DNA from: Capilliphycus robustus
GTDB lineage: Bacteria; Cyanobacteriota; Cyanobacteriia; Cyanobacteriales; Microcoleaceae
Direction: 5' to 3'
Length of the DNA stretch: 64,000 bases
NCBI RefSeq assembly: GCF_034932365.1
Contig: NZ_JAYGHR010000082.1
Location: forward strand, 12,126-76,125
Each line of letters opens with the position of its first letter. Within the stretch, counting starts at the first letter, position 1. The notes below the pieces were generated by a model. It saw nothing but the letters and a program-made list of their open reading frames with translations, ran no database searches and was not told the origin of the DNA. The translations under genes and the position numbers were made by a program. Shown here in pieces: positions 16,361 through 25,005 of this stretch.

Positions 16361-18775
16361 ATGTGGCAAATTCAGCCGACTGTTGAGATTCCCGACTGGA
16401 TAATTCCTGCAATTCGTCATCATGCCCCCCAGGTTGATGGACGTTTTGCCGCCCAGTTACTCCTGTCTCGTGGTATTCAAACCCCCGAACAATTAGCAGT
16501 ATTTCTCGATGCAAACCTCTACAAACCTGCAAATCCTTTTGAGTTTGGATTAGAGATGAAATGGGCAGTAAATCGATTAGTGATTGCCCGCAACTGCGAT
16601 GAAGCGATCGCGATTTGGGGAGATTTTGACGCCGATGGAATTACTGCAACATCTGTATTATGGGATGGATTAGGTCAGTTTTTCAACCAAATTGGAAGTA
16701 TAGCAGAAACAACAGAAGACGCATCAGCCTATTTATGTTACTACATTCCCAATCGTTTAACAGACTCTCACGGCCTGAATATTTCGGGGATTGAAACATT
16801 AGCCCAACGGGGTGTAAAAGTGATTGTGACTTGCGATACAGGCAGTACCAATATTACTGAAATTAAATACGCCAAACAGTTAGGAATTGATGTGATTGTC
16901 ACCGATCATCATACCTTGCCGCCGACACGTCCGCCTGTTGTTTCGATTATTAATCCCCGCAATTTGCCCCCGCAGCATCCGATGTATCATCTCTCTGGGG
17001 TAGCGGTGGCTTATAAATTAGTCGAAGCCCTCTACAAAACTTTACCAGATATTCCCGAACGTCCCCTAGAAGATTTGTTAGATTTAGTGGCAATTGGGTT
17101 AATTGCGGATTTAGTTCAGCTTACCGGAGATTGTCGTTATCTCGCCCAACGGGGAATCGAAAAACTCAAACAACAACAAACAACTTCGACTCGTCCGGGT
17201 GTGGCAAAATTATTGAATTTGTGTAAACGGACAGGCGATCGTCCGACGGATATTTCCTTTGGTTTAGGCCCTCGAATTAACGCGGTGAGTCGCATTCAAG
17301 GAGACGCGAGTTTTTGTGTGGAATTACTCACCAGTCGAGATGAAAAACGCTGTGATCAATTGGCTTTAGAAACTGAATTAGCCAATACTCGCCGCAAGTC
17401 ACTGCAACGAGAAGTGACAAAAGATGTAACGAAAAAACTCAGTCAATTAGACTTATCAACCACTTGTGTGATTGTGTTAACTGATCCTCAATGGCCGATT
17501 GGAGTTTTGGGGTTAGTCGCGGGTCAAGTGGCGCAAGAATATGGACGACCGACTATTTTATTAAGTACGGATATTGAAGGAAAAGAAGACAACAATCAAC
17601 CCTTAGCCAGAGGTTCGGCGCGATCCGTTAATCAAATAGATTTGTATGAATTAGTCCGAGGTCAGGCGCATTTATTACATCGGTTTGGCGGTCATCCGTT
17701 TGCGGCTGGGTTAAGTATACCTGTGGAAAATATTCCGATGTTTACAGAGGCGATTAACCGTCAACTGCGAGAACAAATTGAACAGATTCCCGGTGGGGGA
17801 TTAGAACCAATTATCCAAATCGATTTAGTTTGTACAGTGTCGGAATTGGGAGTCGATTTATTTCAAGAGTTGAAACTGTTAGAACCTTGTGGGATGGGAA
17901 ATCCTGTTCCTCATATTTTAATAGAAAATTGTTGGTTTAACAATCCCTGGCATCAAAATGAAAAAGATTTTAAAGGTCAGAAGATTTCTTATATTAAAAC
18001 CACCTTTGAACTGTGGGATGAATCTGTAGAAATAGGATTTCCCGGTGTTTGGTGGGGTCACTACAAAGACGAAGTTCCCCCAGGGCGATGTGATGCGGTG
18101 GTTGAACTCGATTATAATATGTTTAAAAAACGTTATGAGGTGCGTTTATTAGAGGTTCGTCCCGTTGAAAATGCAAATTTAAAGCCTGTTTCTCGGAGAA
18201 TTGATTATATTATTGACTGGCGAAATGGCAATCAAAATCTCTGGGAAGCGGAAGTTTTTGAGGATAGAAAGCCTTTAATCATAGAAGATTGTCCGACGAG
18301 TTGGGATGATTTGCGGGTGTGGTTTAGGCGTTTAATTCATCCCGAACATCAGTTAATTCTGGCTTATCAGACTGAACCTGCTATTTCACCGCTAGAAATT
18401 TGGGAAAAACTGATCGGAATTGCCAAATATTTAAGTCGAACCGGAGAATCAGTCACCCGAAAAAAATTGCATAAAATGTTAACCATTGGTGATCCAACGT
18501 TGATGTGGGGTTTTGAGAGTTTAAGACAATTAGGATTTAAAATCGAACATCATAATCGCGAATTTTATATGAGTCAAGCCGAAAATCAAGAAACAACTGA
18601 AGCGGAAAAATTAGCAAAATTCTCAGATTTTATTGATAAATTTTTTGCGGCTATTCAAGAAGAAAGATTTCGCCGCCAGTATTTCTGTGAAGTTCCTCTG
18701 TCCACCATTCAAGCGATCGCTCATCAAACCCTCACTCATGCTATCTCAGAGGAAGCTTCACTTGCAGACTGGTGA
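16361..18775 (+). CDS. recJ: Single-stranded-DNA-specific exonuclease RecJ
   Basis: 5'-3' ssDNA exonuclease of recombinational and mismatch repair. 804 residues, the longer form typical of cyanobacteria. The DHH-family motifs are intact: WGDFDADGITAT, VTCDTGS, VTDHHTLPP, LIADLVQLTGD, and the DHHA1 motif HRFGGHPFAAGLS. An OB-like region and a cyanobacterial C-terminal extension (KIEHHNREFYM and beyond) follow. It is encoded just after the RecB-like nuclease gene. Confidence 0.95.
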   Translation: MWQIQPTVEIPDWIIPAIRHHAPQVDGRFAAQLLLSRGIQTPEQLAVFLDANLYKPANPFEFGLEMKWAVNRLVIARNCDEAIAIWGDFDADGITATSVLWDGLGQFFNQIGSIAETTEDASAYLCYYIPNRLTDSHGLNISGIETLAQRGVKVIVTCDTGSTNITEIKYAKQLGIDVIVTDHHTLPPTRPPVVSIINPRNLPPQHPMYHLSGVAVAYKLVEALYKTLPDIPERPLEDLLDLVAIGLIADLVQLTGDCRYLAQRGIEKLKQQQTTSTRPGVAKLLNLCKRTGDRPTDISFGLGPRINAVSRIQGDASFCVELLTSRDEKRCDQLALETELANTRRKSLQREVTKDVTKKLSQLDLSTTCVIVLTDPQWPIGVLGLVAGQVAQEYGRPTILLSTDIEGKEDNNQPLARGSARSVNQIDLYELVRGQAHLLHRFGGHPFAAGLSIPVENIPMFTEAINRQLREQIEQIPGGGLEPIIQIDLVCTVSELGVDLFQELKLLEPCGMGNPVPHILIENCWFNNPWHQNEKDFKGQKISYIKTTFELWDESVEIGFPGVWWGHYKDEVPPGRCDAVVELDYNMFKKRYEVRLLEVRPVENANLKPVSRRIDYIIDWRNGNQNLWEAEVFEDRKPLIIEDCPTSWDDLRVWFRRLIHPEHQLILAYQTEPAISPLEIWEKLIGIAKYLSRTGESVTRKKLHKMLTIGDPTLMWGFESLRQLGFKIEHHNREFYMSQAENQETTEAEKLAKFSDFIDKFFAAIQEERFRRQYFCEVPLSTIQAIAHQTLTHAISEEASLADW

Positions 18776-18867
18776 TCGATGTAATATCAGTAATTTTACC
18801 GAAAATTATGCAATTTTTGTTTCTGAGGAAAGGGATGACTCATTCCCCAGCCAAAAAATAAATGACC

Positions 18868-18953
18868 GTAGGGGCGGGTTCTGCCAATATCTTTACTACT
18901 ACTTCGAGATTGAGATAAACCCGCCCCACCCCATAACAGAATTAATCAACCGG
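18868..18953 (+). repeat. 86-bp palindromic interspersed repeat, copy A
   Basis: Begins GTAGGGGCGGGTTCT, contains an inverted counterpart AACCCGCCCCACC in its middle, and ends AATTAATCAACCGG. A copy in the opposite orientation lies at 56068-56152. It sits in the gap after recJ, where its stem could also act as a terminator. Non-autonomous, MITE-like. Confidence 0.7.
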
Positions 18954-19068
18954 ATATCATATTATATTACGATCTTTGACAGACCCCAAACCGTCGGGTG
19001 TGTCAAACCCATTAATTTTGTGGGAGTGGCAAAAGTTTTAATAACTTAACGCCAAAGGAGTTATAATT

Positions 19069-19782
19069 TCAAGAAAGAGCGACAGAGGGTTTTAAAGTTA
19101 AAATCGGTAATATTTGTTCAAGTTTTAGATGACTCGCAACTTGAGCGAGTTGATTGATATCTCGCGGGTTTTCGAGATAAGGTAAAATTCCTAAAACGGG
19201 AATTTGAGTTAACGATTCAATCAAATGAATGGGACTCCAATTTTCAATATCTTGTTCTTGACAAGGTTGCCCACAATTGAGGATAATACCTCTAATATTA
19301 ACCCCCATTCTTCTAGCTAAAGCAACATTAGAAACGGCTTGAGCGATCGCCCCTAATCTCACGGGAACGACTAAAACCGTCGGTAAACGCCAATCTCGGG
19401 CTAAATCTGCCACAATCAATTCATAAGTAATCGGAGAACCTAAACCTCCCACACCTTCAATAATCACAAAATCTCGCTGTTGTTGAAGATTACAAAACGC
19501 CGCCCAAACCTTTTCGAGTTCAACTTTTCGCCCTTCTTGTTCCGCCGCAATGGGAGGGGCTAAAGGGGCTTGAAAATAAAGAGGTGTGATTTCTTCCAGT
19601 GATTGTTCGAGGGAAAAAAGTTGAGAATACAATTCGCGATCGCCTACACCCGATTGTAAAGGCTTCATTACCCCTAAACGGTGAGATGAACAATATTTTT
19701 TCCAGTAAGCAATTAAAGCGGTTGTCAATACCGTTTTTCCCGCATCGGTATCGGTTCCAGAAATCAGAAGAGAGTTGATCAT
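19069..19782 (-). CDS. bioD: Dethiobiotin synthase
   Basis: ATP-dependent carboxylation and ring closure of 7,8-diaminopelargonate to dethiobiotin, the step before biotin synthase. 237 residues with the P-loop SGTDTDAGKTVL, the substrate lysine in VMKPLQSG and the EGVGGLGSP motif. No other bio gene is in the window. It lies 72 bp after the kinase gene on the same strand and may be read through from it, without a functional link implied. Confidence 0.94.
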   Translation of the reverse strand: MINSLLISGTDTDAGKTVLTTALIAYWKKYCSSHRLGVMKPLQSGVGDRELYSQLFSLEQSLEEITPLYFQAPLAPPIAAEQEGRKVELEKVWAAFCNLQQQRDFVIIEGVGGLGSPITYELIVADLARDWRLPTVLVVPVRLGAIAQAVSNVALARRMGVNIRGIILNCGQPCQEQDIENWSPIHLIESLTQIPVLGILPYLENPRDINQLAQVASHLKLEQILPILTLKPSVALS

Positions 19783-19853
19783 AATGATGGGTTTGAGGGC
19801 TAATTAATCAAAAAACTTGAGATTTGAAAGTTTTGAAGTTGAGGAAATTTTTT

Positions 19854-21923
19854 TTAACCTGTATTTGAATCGTTCATATTCTCCTCTCCGGCTTCTTCCT
19901 CAATTTCTGGAAAAAAAGTCGGTTCTTTAACCGTTGGTTTAGGAGATAAAGTCGGTTCAAGTTCGGACTGCTGTTCGTCTGGGGGTTCGGGTTTAGGAAC
20001 CAGTTGGATTTTGGGTTCCTGGGAAGATTTAGGAGGTTCTTCCGGCTTCGGTTCCGGTAGAGGTTCCGGTTCCGGTAGAGGTTCCGGTTCCGGTAGAGGT
20101 TCCGGTTCAGGAGTGGGTGTCGGTTCCGGGGTGGGTTTCGGTTCGGGATTGGGTTTAAACGTCGGTTCCGGTTGGGGAGTCGGTTCAAACGTCGGTTCCG
20201 GTTCGGGTATCGGTTCAAACGTCGGTTCCGGTTCGGGTATCGGTTCAAACGTCGGTTCCGGTTCGGGTATCGGTTCAAACGTCGGTTCCGGTTCGGGTTC
20301 AGGAAGAAGGGGAGGGAGAGTATTAACCAGATGAACTTCTAAGTTGTAGCTGGTTTCTGCAAGTCCGGGTACAGTTTGTAACTCAATTGTATAATCTCCG
20401 CTCACAGGTACCGTTCCCTGCCATGAGGAGACCTCTTGCGATCCCGAATCAACCGGATTTTCATCGGGATCATACACATTCAATAACACCCCATCTCCCG
20501 AAACAACCACATAAAGTTGTTCTTGGGCTTCGGCAGACACAACATAACTCGTCCTTGTCCCGCCTTGTAATAACCCTTCGATGACTACAGGTTCGCCAGG
20601 ATAAACATCTAGGCGGCGACCCGAAGAATCAGTTGTAGGAGTGGGTTGGGGTGAGGGTGTTGCTTCAGGAGTTGGTGTGGGTCTGATTGGTTCTCGAGGG
20701 GGAATCACAGTTGATCCTGGTCGAGTCGGTCTGGGTGAAAGAGTCGGATTGGGACTAATGACGACTTCAGGAGTTTGCTCGGATTTGCCCTGATCATCGG
20801 TTAATAAACCTCGAATTAACGCCACCGATCCCCATCCCGTCAGGAGTGCAACCACCATCCCCGTAGTGACAATCACCCAAGGATTTTCCCACAACGATTT
20901 AGGCGCAGTGGTGGGAATGGTTGGACTATTATTACTATTATTATTATTAGAGTTGGCGTTAGGACTCGCCGGAGTGGAAAGAGACGCCAGATGTCCCACC
21001 GCCACCGTCTTCATTTCAGATAGATTAGGAGCGGGTGTTCCGGGTGTTCCTGCCGTTTTAGGAGTCGGGGGATCGAGATTTTGTAAAGCCCGTTCAAGTT
21101 CCGCAGCCGACTGATAGCGATCGCCCGGTTGACGACTCAACATTCGATTGATAATTTGAGCAAAGGCTGGACGCACCACCACCGCTTGTTGCCAATTCCA
21201 AGTGAGTGTAGTTTGATCGAGCAGATGATGGGGTTCGTGACCCGTGAGTAGAACAATGGTTGTCACACCCAAAGCATAGAGATCGCTACTGGGGGACACT
21301 TTTCCGGTTTGCAACTGTTCGAGGGGAGCATAACCCAGTTTCCCGACTCGGGTGACAGGCGGTAGAGTTCCTTGGGCGGAATGAATTTGAGTCGCTAAGG
21401 CGTTGACGACCCCGAAATCGATTAAAACCGGGATTTGGTCACGCTGTCGCAAAATAATATTATCGGGTGAAATATCTCGATGAATGATCCCTAAGCTGTG
21501 AATATAATCCAGGATGGGTAAGATTTGCCGCAAAAACTGCAAGACTTCGACTTCTGAGAAGGTCGTTGGAAAGCCTGGAGGTGCGTTTTTCCGCTCGTTG
21601 AGTAGGGTGTGATAGGTTTTTCCTTCTACATAGTCTTGGACGAGGAACAGGCGTTGATTTTCCTCGAAGACTGCACAAAATTGAGGGATTTGGGGATGTT
21701 TAATTTGGTAGAGAACCTGTGCTTCTCGCCGAAAGAGTTCTTTTGACTTCTCAAAGGCGTAGGTTTCTGTGGTTGGGGGAATGAATTCTTTAAGCGCACA
21801 GCGTTCGTTAAAGCGTCCTTGGTCTTCTGCGAGATAGGTACGACCGAACCCCCCCTGACCCAAAATATCGAGTAAGCGGTAGCGATTTTGCAGAACTGTT
21901 CCAAGTGGGATGGCAGGTTGCAT
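19854..21923 (-). CDS. Membrane Ser/Thr protein kinase with PPC-like sensor and Pro-Glu repeats
   Basis: 689 residues. Cytosolic PknB-type kinase (about 12-290): LGQGGFGRTY, ALKEF lysine, HRDISPDN and DFGVVN. One transmembrane helix (about 350-372) follows a Pro/Asn-rich linker. Outside the membrane is a PPC-like beta domain (about 440-540), then tandem units of PEPEPTFEPI and PLPEPE. The HRD motif has the usual Asp; catalysis should be intact. It resembles STAND-less cyanobacterial Hanks kinases. The long repeat is copy-number variable in principle and rigid, possibly reaching across the cell wall. Confidence 0.9.
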   Translation of the reverse strand: MQPAIPLGTVLQNRYRLLDILGQGGFGRTYLAEDQGRFNERCALKEFIPPTTETYAFEKSKELFRREAQVLYQIKHPQIPQFCAVFEENQRLFLVQDYVEGKTYHTLLNERKNAPPGFPTTFSEVEVLQFLRQILPILDYIHSLGIIHRDISPDNIILRQRDQIPVLIDFGVVNALATQIHSAQGTLPPVTRVGKLGYAPLEQLQTGKVSPSSDLYALGVTTIVLLTGHEPHHLLDQTTLTWNWQQAVVVRPAFAQIINRMLSRQPGDRYQSAAELERALQNLDPPTPKTAGTPGTPAPNLSEMKTVAVGHLASLSTPASPNANSNNNNSNNSPTIPTTAPKSLWENPWVIVTTGMVVALLTGWGSVALIRGLLTDDQGKSEQTPEVVISPNPTLSPRPTRPGSTVIPPREPIRPTPTPEATPSPQPTPTTDSSGRRLDVYPGEPVVIEGLLQGGTRTSYVVSAEAQEQLYVVVSGDGVLLNVYDPDENPVDSGSQEVSSWQGTVPVSGDYTIELQTVPGLAETSYNLEVHLVNTLPPLLPEPEPEPTFEPIPEPEPTFEPIPEPEPTFEPIPEPEPTFEPTPQPEPTFKPNPEPKPTPEPTPTPEPEPLPEPEPLPEPEPLPEPKPEEPPKSSQEPKIQLVPKPEPPDEQQSELEPTLSPKPTVKEPTFFPEIEEEAGEENMNDSNTG

Positions 21924-22198
21924 AGGAGGTCGATAGAGAGAAGCACTTCAATTCTAAAGTTTAGATGAACTATTTTGTCACTCGTTAGTGGTCAGTTGTT
22001 AAACTGTTCCCTCTGTTTCCTGAATATTAGCCGATTCTGATGGATACAACAGTCACCAGGGAACAGGGAACACCGGATCAGTCGAGTAACTGATCGCTGG
22101 TGAGTGTAAAGAACCTGCCCTACTACTACTGTTTGCTCTGTCGAGGGATTTAGAATAGAAGAGCGATTACTCTTCAACTGTTTTGCGAGGTCGAGGCG

Positions 22199-23008
22199 TT
22201 GTCTAACGAAATTTCTCGGATTCCCGATGGTGACGCTGATCTAGCTCCCACTCCCTGTGATCTGATGTATCCTTGTCCGGTTTGTCAAAATGGATATCAA
22301 CCGGAAACTCTTTCATTTTGTCCGGTGTGTGGTTGGGATTTAACAGCTTGTCCACCTGCTTTTATTGAGCGACAAAGCCAGCAAGTTGCTTGGGCTAAAA
22401 AGATGTGGCAAAAGCTACAACTCTTAGAAAAAACACAGGCTCAAGTTACTCAGAATACTGCTTCTACAGATCAGGGTTTGATCCTGATTTCTTCTCCCCC
22501 AAATCAGCAGATTCAATCCGTGAATCTATTAGAGATGAACTCGGAGCGGGGAATTAATTACACCTCTCTTGCTCGTCTTTTAGAAGCCCGACAGTGGCGA
22601 GAAGCGGATGAGGAAACAACTCGATTGATGTTACTCGCTGCTCATCGGGAACAGGAAGGTTATCTTGACGTTTATTCGATTCGTGATTTTCCTTGTACTG
22701 ATCTTTCTACGATTAACCAACTCTGGCTCGAATACAGTCGCGGACATTTTGGCTTTTCTGTACAAAAGCGCATTTGGGAAAGTATCAATAAGCAGCAAGA
22801 TTTGGCATCTGAAACTAATTTTGGGGATTGTTTGGGTTGGCGAAAAGATGGAGACTGGTTAGATTATGATGACCTCGTTTTTGATCTGCGATCGCCTCAA
22901 GGTCATCTCCCGGTTGGCTTTGCTTGGTGGGTGGTTTGGTGGTGTATTTCTTTGTCTAGGGTGGTGGTTTTTGAGGTGTTTGAACGCCTCGATACTTGTC
23001 AGTTTTGA
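22199..23008 (+). CDS. Zinc-ribbon GUN4-domain protein
   Basis: 269 residues. Two CxxC pairs (YPCPVC, SFCPVCGWDL) form a zinc ribbon at about residues 26-46; a GUN4 domain fills about 120-265 (LLEARQWREADEETTRLML, WLEYSRGHFGFSVQKRIW). GUN4 domains bind porphyrins; the stand-alone GUN4 activates Mg-chelatase, but multidomain versions are thought to be signalling proteins. The start is TTG preceded by a GAGG-rich stretch. The C-terminal RLDTCQF is normal for the family; the stop codon TGA overlaps the first bases of the adjoining mini-element. Confidence 0.85.
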   Translation: MSNEISRIPDGDADLAPTPCDLMYPCPVCQNGYQPETLSFCPVCGWDLTACPPAFIERQSQQVAWAKKMWQKLQLLEKTQAQVTQNTASTDQGLILISSPPNQQIQSVNLLEMNSERGINYTSLARLLEARQWREADEETTRLMLLAAHREQEGYLDVYSIRDFPCTDLSTINQLWLEYSRGHFGFSVQKRIWESINKQQDLASETNFGDCLGWRKDGDWLDYDDLVFDLRSPQGHLPVGFAWWVVWWCISLSRVVVFEVFERLDTCQF

Positions 23009-23404
23009 CATACTCCCCATTTCTAAAGAAAGGGGATTCTCCAAGCCTCACGGCTTTGGATTACTGATTCATTGACAACCCTTACAGCAAGCTAGTTTCC
23101 TAACCTACTCCAGAGGGGTGAGTCTCCCCAGTCGTTCATCCCATTTCAGAGATAGTTTCGGTATGCCCTACCGTACTTGAGAAAAAAATGCTTTGTTCTC
23201 TGTACTTGGTGCTTTAAGGTTTTATATGGCCAAAGCATTTCTTGCAAGAACCCCATACCTTAAGTTTTCAAGGTTAATTGCATCGATTAGATGCTGGGTT
23301 TTTCAACTGGTTGAATACCCTGCCAGTAGAGTTATTATAGCATTAGAAAGAGCCTTATATCCCCATACCTGAAGGTAGGGGCGTGTGCGGCAATTTTTGG
23401 TAAA
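23005..23404 (-). mobile_element. IS200/IS605-type mini-element (MITE), copy 1
   Basis: 400 bp nearly identical to 60016-60416. The left (low-coordinate) end TTGACATACTCCCC plus the hairpin CCCCATTTCTAAAGAAAGGGG-type stem is, on the minus strand, the ...GGGGAGTATGTCAA right end typical of cyanobacterial tnpB elements; a second hairpin (CCCCATACCTGAAGGTAGGGG-type) marks the other end. No tnpA or tnpB is left, only a possible trace of the tnpB C-terminus (minus-strand AACGACTGGGGAGAC). It may still encode the omega RNA scaffold of TnpB. Mobilised in trans. Confidence 0.75.
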
Positions 23405-23567
23405 TTGTTCGGCAACCTGCAATTTTAAGTTGTTCCATTGCCTTTCGCAGTCCGCTCATTAAACGCAACCTCAGATCATTGGTTCCAAATCGCTCTACAA
23501 ACTCCTCCCACTCACAAAAATGCACTCCAGGGGGTAGATTTCCATTCTCATCAAAGTTCGGAATCAC
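23405..23567 (-). pseudogene. Truncated DUF6932-like gene, cut by the mini-element
   Basis: From a GTG at 23567 the frame reads IPNFDENGNLPPGVH, CEWEEFVERFG and LKIAGCRTIY, the N-terminal part of a small DUF6932-type (nucleotidyltransferase-like) protein. After CRTIY the frame runs into the mini-element and stops. The rest of the gene is not found on the far side, so it was lost in or after the insertion. Confidence 0.6.
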
Positions 23568-23648
23568 GTCCTCACATCCACAGTATAAATTGCGCCGCGA
23601 TCGCGCATCAATTTTATCACACTTACCCTCTACCTCAACCTGAATGGC

Positions 23649-23709
23649 AGGCTGGATAGAGCATCCGCCTTGCACGCGCAAGGTTAGGGGTTAAACTCCC
23701 CTGGACTCC
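23649..23709 (+). pseudogene. tRNA-Ala(TGC)-like relic
   Basis: GCTGGATAGAGC matches a D arm; TCCGC CTTGCAC GCGCA is an anticodon arm with a TGC anticodon but one stem mismatch; AGGGG TTAAACT CCCCT is a T arm with an altered loop; GGACTCCA would be the 3' acceptor strand. The matching 5' acceptor strand is not present, so it is probably a broken tRNA. Confidence 0.5.
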
Positions 23710-23956
23710 ATTTTCCTTTGCTGTTCTGCGCTTGGAAGCTGAAATCTTTATCTGTTAAGGGTTGTAGCGGTCTATGGTTTTCTAACTGCTGCAAGGTCAA
23801 CAAAAAATTTTTTTCAAAACTCGTAAAATTGACATCTTTAACTGATAGAGAAGTTAGATGTTCCATTCACTCGGAATAACTCTCTAACCAATCCACTCTA
23901 TTTTTATAAACTTTAGTTCAGTTCCGTTCTAGGTTATTAAGTTGGGTAATTAAATT

Positions 23957-24505
23957 ATGAATTTCGTCTACAGAATATCCGCTCTTACGATGGGAATCAT
24001 CCTCGCCTGGGCTTTACCCTCTAGTCAGAATATGAGCGTTGCACAACAACAAACCACTCAACTCCCAAAGTTCAACTCTCCTGGATTAGAACGAGATCCA
24101 GATGATGTCCCGTGGTCTGAGGCGGTTCAAGTGGTTGATCCTTACGAAGGGAGTTATCCGGCAGTATTTGATCGAAACTATTGGAAAGTTAGTGTTTTTG
24201 GAACTCAGGGAACCCGACAAGTGATAACTTTGTGGACACCTGAGTTTGTTCGAGTTTTAATTACAGGGCCATGTGAACCCGCTGCTATGATCAAGACGTT
24301 TTGGGTTAAAGTTGAAGAACAAGTTTTTGAACTTGAGGGTAATAATAATACCTTTGCCGTCACAGATCAACTCGCTCAAGCTTTAGTGGATTCACCTAAT
24401 CGCAATGTTGATATTCGATTAATTTTAGAAGGTGGAGAAACTGTCAATAGTTTAATTGGGGAAAAAACCGTCGCTGCTTGGGATTTGATTTATTCAGAAC
24501 GTTAA
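23957..24505 (+). CDS. Exported protein of unknown function
   Basis: 182 residues. A signal peptide is likely (residues 1-28: MNFVYRISALTMGIILAWAL and cleavage near VAQQQ). The mature part is acidic and beta-rich with few landmarks (WTPEFVRVLITGPCEPAAM). No family recognised. It stands between the relics at 23.4-23.9 kb and 24.5 kb and is itself intact, with a weak ribosome site. Confidence 0.65.
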   Translation: MNFVYRISALTMGIILAWALPSSQNMSVAQQQTTQLPKFNSPGLERDPDDVPWSEAVQVVDPYEGSYPAVFDRNYWKVSVFGTQGTRQVITLWTPEFVRVLITGPCEPAAMIKTFWVKVEEQVFELEGNNNTFAVTDQLAQALVDSPNRNVDIRLILEGGETVNSLIGEKTVAAWDLIYSER

Positions 24506-24514
24506 ATTAATCTC

Positions 24515-24733
24515 ATGTCGATTGATGAAAATGATCCGCAGTCAAGACCGGATTTTCTGGCTGTTGCAGGCGCGACCGAAATTTCAGGGGTTTGAGCCTC
24601 CCAATTTTCAGAGGGTTTAATTGGTACAGTCCTTAGCGCGGGGTTGATTGCACGCTTGCTACTCAAACATCTCCAGGAATCTAGAGATTTCCTGGAAGGT
24701 GGTTATCAATTTTTGGGACAAGACGTAAATTAA
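24515..24733 (+). pseudogene. Small ORF interrupted by an in-frame TGA
   Basis: Reads MSIDENDPQSRPDFLAVAG to ISGV, stop at 24593-24595, then continues in the same frame with ASQFSEGLIGTVLSAGL to GGYQFLGQDVN and a TAA. The two parts together would make 71 residues with one hydrophobic stretch. Probably a decayed gene; read-through is possible but nothing supports it. Confidence 0.4.
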
Positions 24734-25005
24734 TATCTTTTCGGCAAAGTTACGATTTGTATCACTTATCAATACGAGCAAAAACACGGGAAAATTTTAC
24801 AAAGATTTGCAAAGCTGCACTTTGTGAAACCGACTTTATATTTACGTCGAGTACCACACTAGGATGTTGAGATATTCTAGTTTTTTGTAAGATATTTACT
24901 GACTATGGAACTTTTTATTATTAGCGTTCGTACAATCCAGTAGCAAAATCGGTTCTTCGGTACTTGTTATGCTAAACTATTAGCAAACTTTTCAAATAAG
25001 TAAGT

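Noticed and set aside
20011..20334. Gly/Ser-rich ORF on the plus strand
   Set aside because: It is the reverse of the Pro-Glu repeats of the kinase gene; repeats open all frames.
23220..23380. Short ORF inside the mini-element (starts MAKAFLARTPYL)
   Set aside because: About 47 codons on the strand opposite to the presumed tnpB remnant, no ribosome site, and it merely reads through the element ends.
24593..24595. TGA as selenocysteine codon
   Set aside because: No SECIS-like hairpin is evident next to the codon and the surrounding region is full of decayed genes.
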